A program made the position numbers and the translations under genes. 64,000 nt of DNA from positions 2,914,001-2,978,000 of the forward strand of contig NZ_CP031305.1 in the NCBI RefSeq assembly GCF_004799645.1. Reading direction: 5' to 3'. The notes beneath the pieces were generated by a model that was not told the origin of the DNA, did not search any database, and saw only the letters and a program-made list of their open reading frames with translations. Below are positions 16,413-25,418 of this stretch, in pieces. Within the stretch, counting starts at the first letter, position 1. The number at the start of each line of letters is the position of its first letter. This stretch comes from Natronorubrum bangense (GTDB lineage Archaea; Halobacteriota; Halobacteria; Halobacteriales; Natrialbaceae).

Positions 16413-16671
16413 GAAGGTAGTTTGCCTGTGCTGATCGAATCAGGACACGTTCACAATAGGTTTGTGAATCGTTCTACGACACCACCATACTGGCAACACT
16501 GATCGCCACGTCCTCCCCAACCGATTCGCTCGTTCACGAGTTCACTCGCTCATCCCTCGCGCAGCGTCGACTCGTGGTTCGCGCATCGCTCACCACGATT
16601 CAGCGCGCGCCACCGCACGCGGCTACTGTGGTACTACAGATCGCTCGAAGAATGCTGGTTAGCTGCCTGCG

Positions 16672-18540
16672 TTAGGCTCGCTTTTGAATCTCCTCGCGGA
16701 GCAACTGACTCACGAGGTCGCCGTCAGCCTTGCCCCGGAGTGCACCCATACACTCGCCCATGAGGCCCGAAAACGCCTGCATCCCTTCTTCTTCGACCTG
16801 CGCTTCGTTCCGCTCGACGACCTCGGCGATGGCCTCGCGGACTTCGTCCTCGTCGGCACCGCCGAGTCCGGCGTCTTCGGCTGCCTCCTCGGCCGTTCGA
16901 TCCGGCTGCTCGGCCAGTGCCTCGAGCAGATCCGTAACGCCCTCGTTCGGGAGGTCGCCGTCTTCGACCATCTCGAGGACGGCCTCGATGTGCGTCTCGG
17001 TGAGCGCCTCGACGGGCACGTCGTCACGCCGGAGTTCGGTCAGCGTCGACTCGAGCGTCGTCGCAGCCAGCGTCGGGTCGACGCCGTCGGCGACGACGGA
17101 CTCGAACAGCGGCATGTGTGTGCCGTAGGCGACCTGTTCGGCCAGTCCGGCCCCGAGGTCGAACTCGTCCTGATAGCGCTCGACCTTTGCGGTCAGTAGC
17201 TCCGGCTCGGGCACCTCGCTCGGGTCCGGTTCGACGGGCGGAACGTCGGTTTCGGGATACATCCGCGCCGCGCCGGGCAGTGGGCGGAGATAGCGTGTCG
17301 CGCCGTCCTCGAGTGCGTCACGAGTCTCCTCGGGAACGCCCTCGAGTGCAGTGCCAGCGCGTTCGGCGACGGCCTCGATCGACGCCTCGGCGACGTCGGT
17401 GTCGGCAGCAACGATCGCCACGGCATCCTCGGAGCCGGCACCCACAGCGTCCCGCAGGGCTTCGACTTCGTCCTCGGTGACGCCGTAGGCCGGCAGTTCG
17501 TCCGTGTGGAAGATCCCGCCCGCGCCGTGGCGTTTGGCATGGTCGGAGAACTCGGTTCCCAGCCGGCGATCCGGAGCGATCTCCCGGCCGACCAGCCCGT
17601 CGAACCCGTACAGCGGGACGGCCATCACGGAGCCGCCCGAGTTCAATGCGCCACCGATAACGCCGCTTTCCGTCGCTTCGAAGACGGCGGTGACGTCCTG
17701 TGTCTCACCGACAGAGGCCTCGCGGGCCTCGAGTTCGTCCCGGATCTCGACGAGTTCGACCTGCCGTGCGGCTTCGTTGCGGACGATGTCGTCGATGTCG
17801 TCGAGGCTCTGGACACCTTTGATCTCGACGCGGGCGCCGTCGGCGATGGAGACGTTGACGTCCTGGCGGATCGTCCCCAGCCCGCGTTTGACCTTCCCGG
17901 TCGAGCGAAGCAGCATCCCGATCCGTTCGGCGGCCTCAAGAGCCTGTTCCGGCGTCGAGATGTCCGGCTTCGTCCCGATCTCGACCAGCGGGATACCCAG
18001 TCGGTCGAGACTGAAGCGCACGCCGTCGTCGGTTTCCTCGACGCGCTGGGCGCTTTCCTCCTCGAGCAGGAGGTCTTCGATGCCGACTGCGCCCTCGCTG
18101 GTCTCGATCGCGCCGCCGGTGGCGATCAGCGACGAGCGCTGGAAGCCTGTCGTGTTCGAACCGTCGACGACGATCTTGCGCATGACATGGGCCTGATCGA
18201 CGGGGTTCATGTCCATGAGCTGAGCGATCTCGAGGGTCGTCTCGAGGGCTTCGTCGTCGAGTGTGGCCGGCGGCTCGTCGTCTTCTTCGACCAGACAGGT
18301 CGTATCGTAGGAGAGGTATTCGAACTCGCGGTCGACGCGACTCTCTTCTAAAGCGGCCTGGTCGATCTCGCCCAGTTCGCTCCGTGTTGGATGCAGATAG
18401 CGGGTAAACGTCCGCGTCGACTCCTCGGGCTCGCGAAGCTCGGTTGGACACTGACAGAACAGCTTCGTCGCCGTATCGAGTTGCTGGTGGATCTCCAGCC
18501 CGGCGACGAGTCCGAGCTCGTCGTAATCGTGCTCGCTCAT
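16672..18540 (-). CDS. gatE: Glutamyl-tRNA(Gln) amidotransferase subunit E
   Basis: 622 residues from the ATG at 18540. The GatB/E catalytic cradle begins GLVAGLEIHQQLDTATKLFC; an AspRS-like GAD insertion is seen around VPLYGFDGLVGREIAPDRRL, which separates GatE from GatB; the helical tail with a YqeY-like end closes the protein. With GatD (not in the window) it converts Glu-tRNA(Gln) to Gln-tRNA(Gln), the archaeal route to glutaminyl-tRNA. The upstream part of the open frame (to 18954) is out-of-family and overlaps btuD, so it was rejected. A T-rich TATA-like element at about 18568-18575 lies 28 nt upstream. Confidence 0.95.
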   Translation of the reverse strand: MSEHDYDELGLVAGLEIHQQLDTATKLFCQCPTELREPEESTRTFTRYLHPTRSELGEIDQAALEESRVDREFEYLSYDTTCLVEEDDEPPATLDDEALETTLEIAQLMDMNPVDQAHVMRKIVVDGSNTTGFQRSSLIATGGAIETSEGAVGIEDLLLEEESAQRVEETDDGVRFSLDRLGIPLVEIGTKPDISTPEQALEAAERIGMLLRSTGKVKRGLGTIRQDVNVSIADGARVEIKGVQSLDDIDDIVRNEAARQVELVEIRDELEAREASVGETQDVTAVFEATESGVIGGALNSGGSVMAVPLYGFDGLVGREIAPDRRLGTEFSDHAKRHGAGGIFHTDELPAYGVTEDEVEALRDAVGAGSEDAVAIVAADTDVAEASIEAVAERAGTALEGVPEETRDALEDGATRYLRPLPGAARMYPETDVPPVEPDPSEVPEPELLTAKVERYQDEFDLGAGLAEQVAYGTHMPLFESVVADGVDPTLAATTLESTLTELRRDDVPVEALTETHIEAVLEMVEDGDLPNEGVTDLLEALAEQPDRTAEEAAEDAGLGGADEDEVREAIAEVVERNEAQVEEEGMQAFSGLMGECMGALRGKADGDLVSQLLREEIQKRA

Positions 18541-18682
18541 TGGCCGCCACTCGGAGGCGGAGGGGTAAAAAACCGTCCAGTTGCGGTTCTCCTGTCGGAC
18601 AGCGCTCGTTGAAGATTCGTTCCGCAAAATTTGCCGTCCCCGACGGTGATGGCTGGCTGTTCGCGACCGCTGTCCGACAGTT

Positions 18683-20125
18683 TTAGTCGCTCGAGGATTC
18701 CGCTGGCAGCCCTGGATTCGAGTCGCTATCCGAGGAGCCGAGTTCGGTTTCGCTCGAGTCGCCATCCACGACTGGTCGCGAGTGGCTCCGATTGAGCGCC
18801 GTCTCGATCGTCTCGAGGGCCGTCTCCGATGTCGCCTCGAGGGCGTGTGTCGGCACCGTCGCGTTTGTGGCCCGTCGCTGTCCGTCGTCCGTGGCGCTCG
18901 CCCTGTCGTCCGACTCGCGTGTGACACAGACGATCGACTCGGCTGCGGTTTCAACTGTCTCGAGCAGCTCTGTGATGCCGGGACTGTCGGCGAGTGCGTA
19001 CCCGGTTAGGACCGCCACGTCGGCGTTCTCGACCCGATCACTGACTGTCTCGAGTGTCGCCGTCGAAAGCGACTCGAACGGTGGGACTTCGAGGCAGTCG
19101 ATCTCGAGCGTTCGAGCCGTCTCGGCGGCCGTGTCACCGTGCGTGACGGGGCCAAGCGAGAGGTCGGGTCCGGGATGGGTGCTCTCGAGTTGGGCGAGCA
19201 CGCACGCTGCGGTCGGTCCGGTCCCAACGACGTGAATCCGGGCGTCCTGTAACTGCATCGCCGTTTCGTCTCCATCGCCCACGTCGGTCCGACGACTCGG
19301 GAGCGCCGTCACCGTCTCTGCGCCCGTAATCGGGTTCGGCGTCACCGTCGCGGTCGCATCGAAGACGTCGGCGAGTGACTCGCCAGTCAACACGTCCGTC
19401 GGTGGCCCGCTCCGATAGACGCCGCCGTCGGCAAGCATCACGAGTCGATCGCAGTAGCGAGCGGCCAGATCCAGATCGTGGATCGCCGCACAGACGGTTC
19501 GGCCGTCATCGACGAGTTCGCGAACCAACTCGAGGGTCTCGAGCTGGTGATTGATATCGAGACTCGCGGTTGGCTCGTCGAGCAACATCGCCGGTGTCTC
19601 CTGGGCAATCGCCCGTGCGAGCACGACCCGCTGGCGCTGGCCGCCACTGACTTCGTCGATGGGGCGCTCGGCGAGGTCGGTCGTCCGTGTTCGCTCGAGC
19701 GCCTGCTCGACCGCCTCGTGGTCCGCCTGCGTCGGCGAGGAAAACCGCGAGCGGTGGGGGTGGCGTCCCATCTCGACGACGTCACGAACGGGAAACGAAA
19801 ACGAGAGCGTCGTATCCTGTGGGACGACCGAAACGAGCTGACTCGAGCGCTTCGAGGAAACGCTGTGAATGTCGACGCCGTCGATCGACACCGTTCCGGA
19901 ATCGGGCTCGAGTGCGCCGCTGATCGCTCGCAAGAGCGTCGTCTTTCCGGCGCCGTTGGGACCGACGAAGCCGACGAACTCACCGGGCTCGATAGTTACG
20001 GAGACGTCCTCGAGGACTGAGAGCTCGCCGAACGAAATCGAACAGTCCTCGACGGAGACCGCTGCTGGATCGACGCCGGTGGGCCGTGGCGACTCCGTCT
20101 CGCCGCCGCTGCCGATGAATCTCAT
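18683..20125 (-). CDS. btuD: Vitamin B12 ABC transporter ATP-binding protein with C-terminal Rossmann-like extension
   Basis: 480 residues. Residues about 20-260 are an ABC ATPase: Walker A GPNGAGKTTL, signature VSGGQRQR, Walker B AMLLDEPTA, switch histidine AIHDLDLA. Residues about 290-400 form an additional Rossmann-like region (RIHVVGTGPTAACVLAQL, VAVLTGYALADSPG), then an acidic disordered tail. The extension is seen in haloarchaeal cobalamin transporters; its role is unknown. The start overlaps the stop of btuC by 4 bp (ATGA), so the two are translated together. With btuF across the divergent promoter it makes a complete importer. Confidence 0.88.
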   Translation of the reverse strand: MRFIGSGGETESPRPTGVDPAAVSVEDCSISFGELSVLEDVSVTIEPGEFVGFVGPNGAGKTTLLRAISGALEPDSGTVSIDGVDIHSVSSKRSSQLVSVVPQDTTLSFSFPVRDVVEMGRHPHRSRFSSPTQADHEAVEQALERTRTTDLAERPIDEVSGGQRQRVVLARAIAQETPAMLLDEPTASLDINHQLETLELVRELVDDGRTVCAAIHDLDLAARYCDRLVMLADGGVYRSGPPTDVLTGESLADVFDATATVTPNPITGAETVTALPSRRTDVGDGDETAMQLQDARIHVVGTGPTAACVLAQLESTHPGPDLSLGPVTHGDTAAETARTLEIDCLEVPPFESLSTATLETVSDRVENADVAVLTGYALADSPGITELLETVETAAESIVCVTRESDDRASATDDGQRRATNATVPTHALEATSETALETIETALNRSHSRPVVDGDSSETELGSSDSDSNPGLPAESSSD

Positions 20126-21219
20126 ACCGAATGCACCTCCCGTCGGACGAGCAAGAACAGGAAAAACGGCGCGCCGACGAACGCCGTGATGATGCCGACC
20201 GGCACTTCGGCGGGGCCGGCTCGAGCGATGGTGTCCGTAATCACGAGAAACGAAGCACCCGCGAGGGCGCTGGTCGGCAGCAAAATCCGGTGATCCGGGC
20301 CAACGATCAGTCGCATGATGTGGGGAACGACGAGGCCGACGAAGCCGATGACGCCAGCGACAGCAACGCCCGCGGCGGTGATGATGCTCGCGACCGCAAG
20401 CAGGAGGAACTTCGTTCGTTCGACTTCGGTCCCGAGGTGGTGGGCGTCTTCCTCGCCGAGTAAGAGCACGTTCAGGTCTCGCGTGTAGCTTCCCAGGACG
20501 AGAACGCCGAGCACTGCCACTGGGAGCGCGAAGCCGACGTCGCTCCAGGTGCTGTTGCTGAGATGCCCCATCATCCAGACGACGGCTTGCCGGAGGCTAT
20601 CGCCGCTGTGGACGAGCATATACGAGATGAGCGCGCCGAGAAACGCCTGCATGGCGACGCCCGCGAGCAACAGCGTTGCGACGGGGGTTCGGCCACCCTC
20701 CGTCGCGATCGAATAGACCAGAAACGCCGTCAGGAGTGCGCCGGCAAACGCCGCCAGATGGAGGCTCCCGAACGGGACGAGCATGGGAAACGCGATGGCG
20801 GCGACGGCACCCGCAGCGGCCCCAGTCGAGACACCGATGATCGATGGATCAGCGAGCGGATTTCGGAAAAACCCCTGCATCACCGTCCCGGCTGCGGCGA
20901 GTGCGAACCCGACCGTTGCCGCGAGCGCGATCCGGGGCAGGCGGATATCCGCGACGATGATCTGGTGGGTGTTCGGCACGTTGAACGCAAACATCGACGT
21001 ATACTCAAAGCTCGGAACCGGCACGCCGACGCCGACGATGGGAATCGTGAGAGTTCCGGCCGTGACGCTCGAGGGAACGACGATGGCGTTCAAAATCGCC
21101 AGCGCGACCGTCAACGGGTCGACTCTGACTGGCCCGAGCGCGGCACTGACGACGACGACGCCGACGAGCAACGCTGTCAGCCCCGCCGACCACGAGAGGA
21201 TTCGGGCCGAGTACGTCAT
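20122..21219 (-). CDS. btuC: Vitamin B12/iron-siderophore ABC transporter permease (FecCD family)
   Basis: 365 residues, about ten transmembrane helices, with family markers AAAGTVMQGFFRNPLADPSI near the first third and FVGLVVPHIMRLIVGPDHR near the end. FecCD permeases import cobalamin or ferric siderophores together with a binding protein. Placement between btuD (4-bp overlap) and a divergent PGF-CTERM binding protein indicates one transport system. Cobalamin rather than siderophore is inferred from similarity in layout to the known haloarchaeal btu operon. Confidence 0.88.
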   Translation of the reverse strand: MTYSARILSWSAGLTALLVGVVVVSAALGPVRVDPLTVALAILNAIVVPSSVTAGTLTIPIVGVGVPVPSFEYTSMFAFNVPNTHQIIVADIRLPRIALAATVGFALAAAGTVMQGFFRNPLADPSIIGVSTGAAAGAVAAIAFPMLVPFGSLHLAAFAGALLTAFLVYSIATEGGRTPVATLLLAGVAMQAFLGALISYMLVHSGDSLRQAVVWMMGHLSNSTWSDVGFALPVAVLGVLVLGSYTRDLNVLLLGEEDAHHLGTEVERTKFLLLAVASIITAAGVAVAGVIGFVGLVVPHIMRLIVGPDHRILLPTSALAGASFLVITDTIARAGPAEVPVGIITAFVGAPFFLFLLVRREVHSV

Positions 21220-21243
21220 ACATCACAACCTCGGTTGGGTTAG

Positions 21244-21255
21244 ACAAATATTTGT
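21244..21255. promoter_or_regulatory. Shared palindromic TATA region between btuC and btuF
   Basis: ACAAATATTTGT is a perfect 12-bp palindrome in the 57-bp gap between the divergent btuC and btuF genes. Its centre is about 27 nt from the btuF ATG (21277) and 30 nt from the btuC ATG (21219), the distance expected of a TATA box in each direction. No cobalamin riboswitch fits in the gap. Confidence 0.5.
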
Positions 21256-21276
21256 TGAAGAGTCTCTATCTAGCGG

Positions 21277-22341
21277 ATGATGCGACAGAAACTCGTAATT
21301 TTGCTTACTGCGTTATTGACGCTCTCGTTGGTTGCCCCAGTCGCTGCGGCCAGCAGCGTGTCGGCAACGCCCGACGAGACCGCGGACTGTGAGTACCCGA
21401 TCGAACTGACTGATGCCACTGGTGAAGAGATCACACTCGAGGAAGCCCCTGATTCCGTCGTCGCCTTGCAGGCAAGCGACGCACAGACTGTCTTCGAGAT
21501 CGGTGCCGAAGACCGACTCGTCGGCATGCCCGACGAGGAAGCAACGAGCGGCCTCGAGATTGGTGACCGCGAGGACGTGACCGACAACTACGCCATCGTC
21601 CACGAGCGCGTGATCGACCTCGAACCCGATGTCGTTCTGGCCGCGAACATCACCGCTGAAGAAGACATCGAGACCCTTCGCGAGGCTGGCCTCACTGTCT
21701 ACCAATTCGACGACGCAGGGTCGATCGACGACGTTCGTGACAACGTGCTCCGAACCGGCGAACTGACCGGCGAATGTGACGGCGCCACCGAAACCGTCGA
21801 CTGGATGGACGAGCGTCTCGAGGTCGTCGAAGCGGCACTCGAGGATGCAGACCGCCCGCTCGCGTACTATGCGATGGGTGAGGACGGGACGACCGCTGGA
21901 ACCGACACGTTCATTCACGAAGTGCTGACAACCGGTGGTGTCGAGAACCTCGCCGAACGGGCCGACATCGGCTCCTACCAGCAACTCAGCAGCGAAACGA
22001 TTGTCGACGAAGACCCTGAGTGGATCATCTACTCCGACGACAGAGAAGACGTGCCGATCCCCGAAGCGGCCGAGGCGACGACTGCCTACCAGAACGATAA
22101 CGTCTTTTCGGTCAATGCGAACCAGCTCAACCAGCCTGCTCCACAGGTCATCTACGCCGTCGTCGACATCGTCGAGACGGTCCACCCTGACGCCTACGAG
22201 CAGGCAGTTGAGGGCCTCGAGGACACAGACGAATCCGACGACAACGGCGCCGAAGAAACCGACGACACGATCCCTGGCTTCGGCGTGCCAGCAGCCGTCG
22301 CTGCGCTGCTTGCCGTTGCGTTCCTCGCGCACCGTCGATAA
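21277..22341 (+). CDS. btuF: Vitamin B12-binding protein, PGF-CTERM anchored
   Basis: 354 residues. A signal peptide (LVILLTALLTLSLVAPVAAA) is followed by a class III periplasmic-binding fold (PIELTDATGEEITLEEAPDS, VALQASDAQTVFEIGAEDRL, DVVLAANITAEEDIETLREA). An acidic linker leads to the haloarchaeal PGF-CTERM signal: PGFGVPAAVAALLAVAFLAHRR. This end is cleaved and replaced by a lipid anchor by archaeosortase A. The protein captures cobalamin outside the cell and delivers it to BtuCD encoded divergently. Confidence 0.88.
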   Translation: MMRQKLVILLTALLTLSLVAPVAAASSVSATPDETADCEYPIELTDATGEEITLEEAPDSVVALQASDAQTVFEIGAEDRLVGMPDEEATSGLEIGDREDVTDNYAIVHERVIDLEPDVVLAANITAEEDIETLREAGLTVYQFDDAGSIDDVRDNVLRTGELTGECDGATETVDWMDERLEVVEAALEDADRPLAYYAMGEDGTTAGTDTFIHEVLTTGGVENLAERADIGSYQQLSSETIVDEDPEWIIYSDDREDVPIPEAAEATTAYQNDNVFSVNANQLNQPAPQVIYAVVDIVETVHPDAYEQAVEGLEDTDESDDNGAEETDDTIPGFGVPAAVAALLAVAFLAHRR

Positions 22342-22400
22342 CCGCCACACAGCCACGTTTTTTGAAAAGCGTTTACCCGTCGGCCCGTTGAGAGAGGTGT

Positions 22401-22682
22401 ATGGTCGAGAACGTCATCTGGCCCGCCTATCTCGATGCGGGCCTGTCACGCGCCGAGGGTCGGCGCGTGTCTCAGGAGCTCGCAGTCGAAGAGCCAGCGG
22501 TCGATGAAATCGCCAAGGCGGTCCAGCAGATCGGGTACGACGCCACGATCGAGCGGGACAAGTCCTATTCCCGGGAGCCCTGGGCCGACCGGGGCCGCGT
22601 CGTCGTCCGCGGTGCCGACGATTCGACAAAAAACGACCTCGTCCAAGCCGTCGCGGCCTACGTCGTCGCGATGCGCGAATAA
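22401..22682 (+). CDS. srp19: Signal recognition particle 19 kDa protein
   Basis: 93 residues, full length for archaeal SRP19 ([21 protein letters not shown], then a basic patch and [13 protein letters not shown]). It binds the SRP RNA tips and helps SRP54 assemble for co-translational membrane targeting. The stop is one base before the ATG of gar1, so the two are co-transcribed, linking two unrelated RNA-protein particles. Confidence 0.92.
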   Translation: MVENVIWPAYLDAGLSRAEGRRVSQELAVEEPAVDEIAKAVQQIGYDATIERDKSYSREPWADRGRVVVRGADDSTKNDLVQAVAAYVVAMRE

Positions 22683-22683
22683 T

Positions 22684-22938
22684 ATGCGCCGCGTTGGCTC
22701 AGTCGTCCGCACCGCACAGGGACTCGCCGTCTTGCGGGCGGACGAACGCGACGAGGGACCCGGCTCGAGCGATCCGTTCCGAGATGAAATCGGGACGATG
22801 GTCCTCGACGACTCCCTCGAGGAAGTTGGCCGTGTTGTGGACGTTTTCGGGCCGGTCGAGCGGCCCTATATCGCGGTGACGCCCGACGCCGGCGTCCACC
22901 TGCCGTCGCTCGTCGGCTCGACGCTGTACGCCCGCTGA
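22684..22938 (+). CDS. gar1: H/ACA ribonucleoprotein protein Gar1
   Basis: 84 residues, the usual size of the archaeal Gar1 beta-barrel: MRRVGSVVRTAQGLAVLRA, then IGTMVLDDSLEEVGRVVDVFGPVERPY. Gar1 binds Cbf5 in H/ACA guide particles that convert uridine to pseudouridine in rRNA. Directly follows srp19. The stop codon TGA at 22936-22938 overlaps the start of a dispersed repeat element. Confidence 0.9.
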   Translation: MRRVGSVVRTAQGLAVLRADERDEGPGSSDPFRDEIGTMVLDDSLEEVGRVVDVFGPVERPYIAVTPDAGVHLPSLVGSTLYAR

Positions 22939-23002
22939 TACGGTCTGCTGTACCGATCACCACGATCGGTGATCGGTGGTAACTGACGACAGCAGTCCGT
23001 AC
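22937..23002 (+). repeat. Dispersed repeat element, copy 1
   Basis: About 66 bp beginning GATACGGTCTGCTGTACCGA and ending GACAGCAGTCCGTAC. The ends form an imperfect inverted repeat (TACGGTCTGCTGT against ACAGCAGTCCGTA), and inside is GATCACC...GGTGATC. A second copy with the same ends lies at 30134-30204. Both begin inside the stop codon of the preceding gene. Confidence 0.65.
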
Positions 23003-23094
23003 GAGGACGCTCGAGTGCGTTCCGAGCTTCCCGGGTGTCGCTGCCTCGAGCGAAGACGAAAACACCCATACGAGCGGGGGACAAACCCCGCTCT

Positions 23095-24126
23095 ATGAAC
23101 CATCGGACACGGGTCCTTCTCGCCGTCGGCGTGACCGTGGTGCTCTTTCTGGGCGTCCAGTTCGGTGCACTGGCGCTGATCGAGCCCTTCCACGAGTCGG
23201 AGCGTCAGGCTGTCGAGAACCCTGACGACCCGACAAACAGCGTGGTCTACTTTGCGATTATTCTCGTTGCGACCGCGTTCATGCTCGTGACGTTCAAATA
23301 CGACGTCGAGTGGCTGATCAAGGCGCTGATCATCGGCGTCAGCGTGATGCTCGCGTGGTTTGTCTTCGCTGAACTCGTTCCGCCCGTCGCGACCGTCGGC
23401 TCGGTGAACGCCATCGCCGCGCTTGGCGCGATCGCCGTCGGCGCGGGGCTGTTGTTCTATCCGGAGTGGTACGTCATCGACAGTACCGGCGTGGTGATGG
23501 GCGCTGGCGCTGCAGCCCTGTTCGGGATCAGCTTCGGCCTGTTGCCCGCAATCTTGTTGCTCACCGTTCTCGCGGTCTACGACGCGATCAGCGTCTACCG
23601 AACCGAGCACATGCTCGACCTCGCCGAAGGCGTCATGGATCTCAAAATCCCCGTCGTCCTCGTCATCCCAACGTCGCTTTCCTTTTCGTATCTCGAGTCG
23701 GGGAGCACCGACGACGTCCTCGACGATGACACCGACTCGAGTGACGATGAGACGGGTTCGGAGGCCGACTCACCCGCGACCGAGGAGTCGGATGTGGATG
23801 CCGAAACCGACGACCAGGACGCGGATGCGATCGAGCGAGATGCGCTGTTCATCGGGCTCGGTGACGCCGTGATCCCAACGATTCTCGTCGCGAGTGCGGC
23901 GTACTTCCTCGATGTCGGAATGATCGCGGTCCCGGGAATCGCGTTGAACGTCCCCGCACTCGGCGCGATTATCGGGACGATTGCTGGGCTCCTCGTGCTC
24001 ATGCATATGGTTCTCAAAGGAAAACCGCATGCAGGACTGCCACTGTTAAACGGCGGGGCGATCAGTGGCTACCTCCTCGGCGCGGTCGCCAGTGGGCTCT
24101 CGCTTGCAACGGCACTCGGCCTCTGA
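23095..24126 (+). CDS. Presenilin-family intramembrane aspartyl protease (A22)
   Basis: 343 residues with about nine membrane helices. The two catalytic aspartates are in VYDAIS (Asp163) and GLGD (Asp257); the PAL-like motif is GLPLLN (314-319). A very acidic hydrophilic loop (about 202-248, rich in Asp, Glu and Ser) separates the two aspartates, as the long loop does in eukaryotic presenilins. The family (PSH) cleaves transmembrane segments, e.g. remnant signal peptides. ATG 23095 was chosen because the upstream codons are basic and polar and unlike the family start. Confidence 0.85.
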   Translation: MNHRTRVLLAVGVTVVLFLGVQFGALALIEPFHESERQAVENPDDPTNSVVYFAIILVATAFMLVTFKYDVEWLIKALIIGVSVMLAWFVFAELVPPVATVGSVNAIAALGAIAVGAGLLFYPEWYVIDSTGVVMGAGAAALFGISFGLLPAILLLTVLAVYDAISVYRTEHMLDLAEGVMDLKIPVVLVIPTSLSFSYLESGSTDDVLDDDTDSSDDETGSEADSPATEESDVDAETDDQDADAIERDALFIGLGDAVIPTILVASAAYFLDVGMIAVPGIALNVPALGAIIGTIAGLLVLMHMVLKGKPHAGLPLLNGGAISGYLLGAVASGLSLATALGL

Positions 24127-24279
24127 TCGGACGACAGCGACCGCCAGTCGAACGGGGCTGGCAAACGGAGTGTCGTCATCCGTGCCGGCGTCATCGCCTC
24201 GTTCATTATTCGACTGACTTCGAGCCGTCGCGTTCGTGGCCGTCCTCACGCTGTGGGCCGCCGAGCCGAACCAGAATGC

Positions 24280-25335
24280 TCACTCGAGTGTCGTCACCGA
24301 ACGGATCTCGAACCTGGCACCACTGCTGTCGGCATCAGTTACTGCGATCGACCACCCATGCGCGTCGACGACGCGGTTTACGATCGCAAGCCCGAAGCCG
24401 GAGCCGGCCGTCTCGGTCGTGTATCCGGATTCGAAGATGTGCTCACGATCTGCAGGCGGAACGCCCGGTCCGTCATCTTGGACGTAAAACCCGTCGACGG
24501 ACGGCTGGGCCTCGTCTGCGGGCTCGAGCGTCCCGGCCTCGATCGTCGGCCTCTGGCCACCGTGTTCGACAGCGTTCCGGAACAAATTCTCGAGGAGATG
24601 CTGCAGTAGGTTCGGGTCCGCCTCGACGGTAACCGAATCCGTGACCGACATCGTCGAAGCCTCCGTCTGAACATGCGACCACGCGTTCTCGGCGGCATCT
24701 CTGAGCCGAACTGGCTCGAGCTGTTCGGCGTCCTCGGTCGTGACGAGCATCAGTGCGTCGTCGATGATCGTCTCCATGCGCTCGAGCGACGAGTGAAGCG
24801 CTTCCCAATCGGTCTCGTCTTCGAGACCGTCGTCGACGTTTTCGAGCGACTGTGCCGTTGCGAGTGCGACCGACAGCGGGTTCCGGAGATCGTGTGAGAG
24901 CAACGTGGCGAACGCCTCCATCTGCTCGGCCTGCTCTCGAGCCTGCTGCTCGAGTTGTCGTCGCTCGGTAATATCGACGTGCATCACGAGGACGTACCGG
25001 TCGCCGTCGTGGTGATAGCTCGTCGCGTTCATCGTGAACCAGTGTTTTTCCGTGGGCGTGTGACAGGGGTACTCGAAGGAGAGCGTCTCACGTTTGCCGG
25101 CGAGGATCGCTCGGATCGCACGTGCGGCGTCGGCTGCGTCGTCTCCCGCACTGGAATCACAGACGTCGAGATAGTTGACGCCGACACCGGCTGCCCCCGC
25201 CACCAACCCCTGTTCGTCGCCGAACGAGTCCCACGACTGATTCGTGTACAGAATGGTGCTATCATCGTCGAGGATTGCAACGTGTGCGGGAAGCGCGTCG
25301 AATCCAGCACCAACGAACGAGCCGTGGGTGTCCAT
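24280..25335 (-). CDS. PAS-domain sensor histidine kinase
   Basis: 351 residues, no membrane segment. A PAS domain (about 10-125, ending VLVMHVDITERRQL) is followed by HisKA with the phospho-acceptor in LLSHDLRNPLSVALA (His148) and a HATPase domain with N box LLENLFRNAVEHGG, G1 VQDDGPGVPP and G2 GSGFGLAIV. It is a soluble two-component kinase; no response regulator is adjacent, and the stimulus is unknown. Orphan kinases of this form are very common in haloarchaea. Confidence 0.9.
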   Translation of the reverse strand: MDTHGSFVGAGFDALPAHVAILDDDSTILYTNQSWDSFGDEQGLVAGAAGVGVNYLDVCDSSAGDDAADAARAIRAILAGKRETLSFEYPCHTPTEKHWFTMNATSYHHDGDRYVLVMHVDITERRQLEQQAREQAEQMEAFATLLSHDLRNPLSVALATAQSLENVDDGLEDETDWEALHSSLERMETIIDDALMLVTTEDAEQLEPVRLRDAAENAWSHVQTEASTMSVTDSVTVEADPNLLQHLLENLFRNAVEHGGQRPTIEAGTLEPADEAQPSVDGFYVQDDGPGVPPADREHIFESGYTTETAGSGFGLAIVNRVVDAHGWSIAVTDADSSGARFEIRSVTTLE

Positions 25336-25418
25336 TACCGGATACAGGAACTCATGCTACTTGAACGATTTCGCTCTCAGACCAGCTGAACCGATCCGCG
25401 AGTGCAGCCACTCGATGC

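Noticed and set aside
18541-18954. 138-codon extension of gatE
   Set aside because: Arg/Ser-rich, overlaps the end of btuD on the same strand; the family begins at 18540.
21220-21276. Cobalamin riboswitch ahead of the btu genes
   Set aside because: The gap is 57 bp, too short for a riboswitch of that class, and lacks the B12 box.
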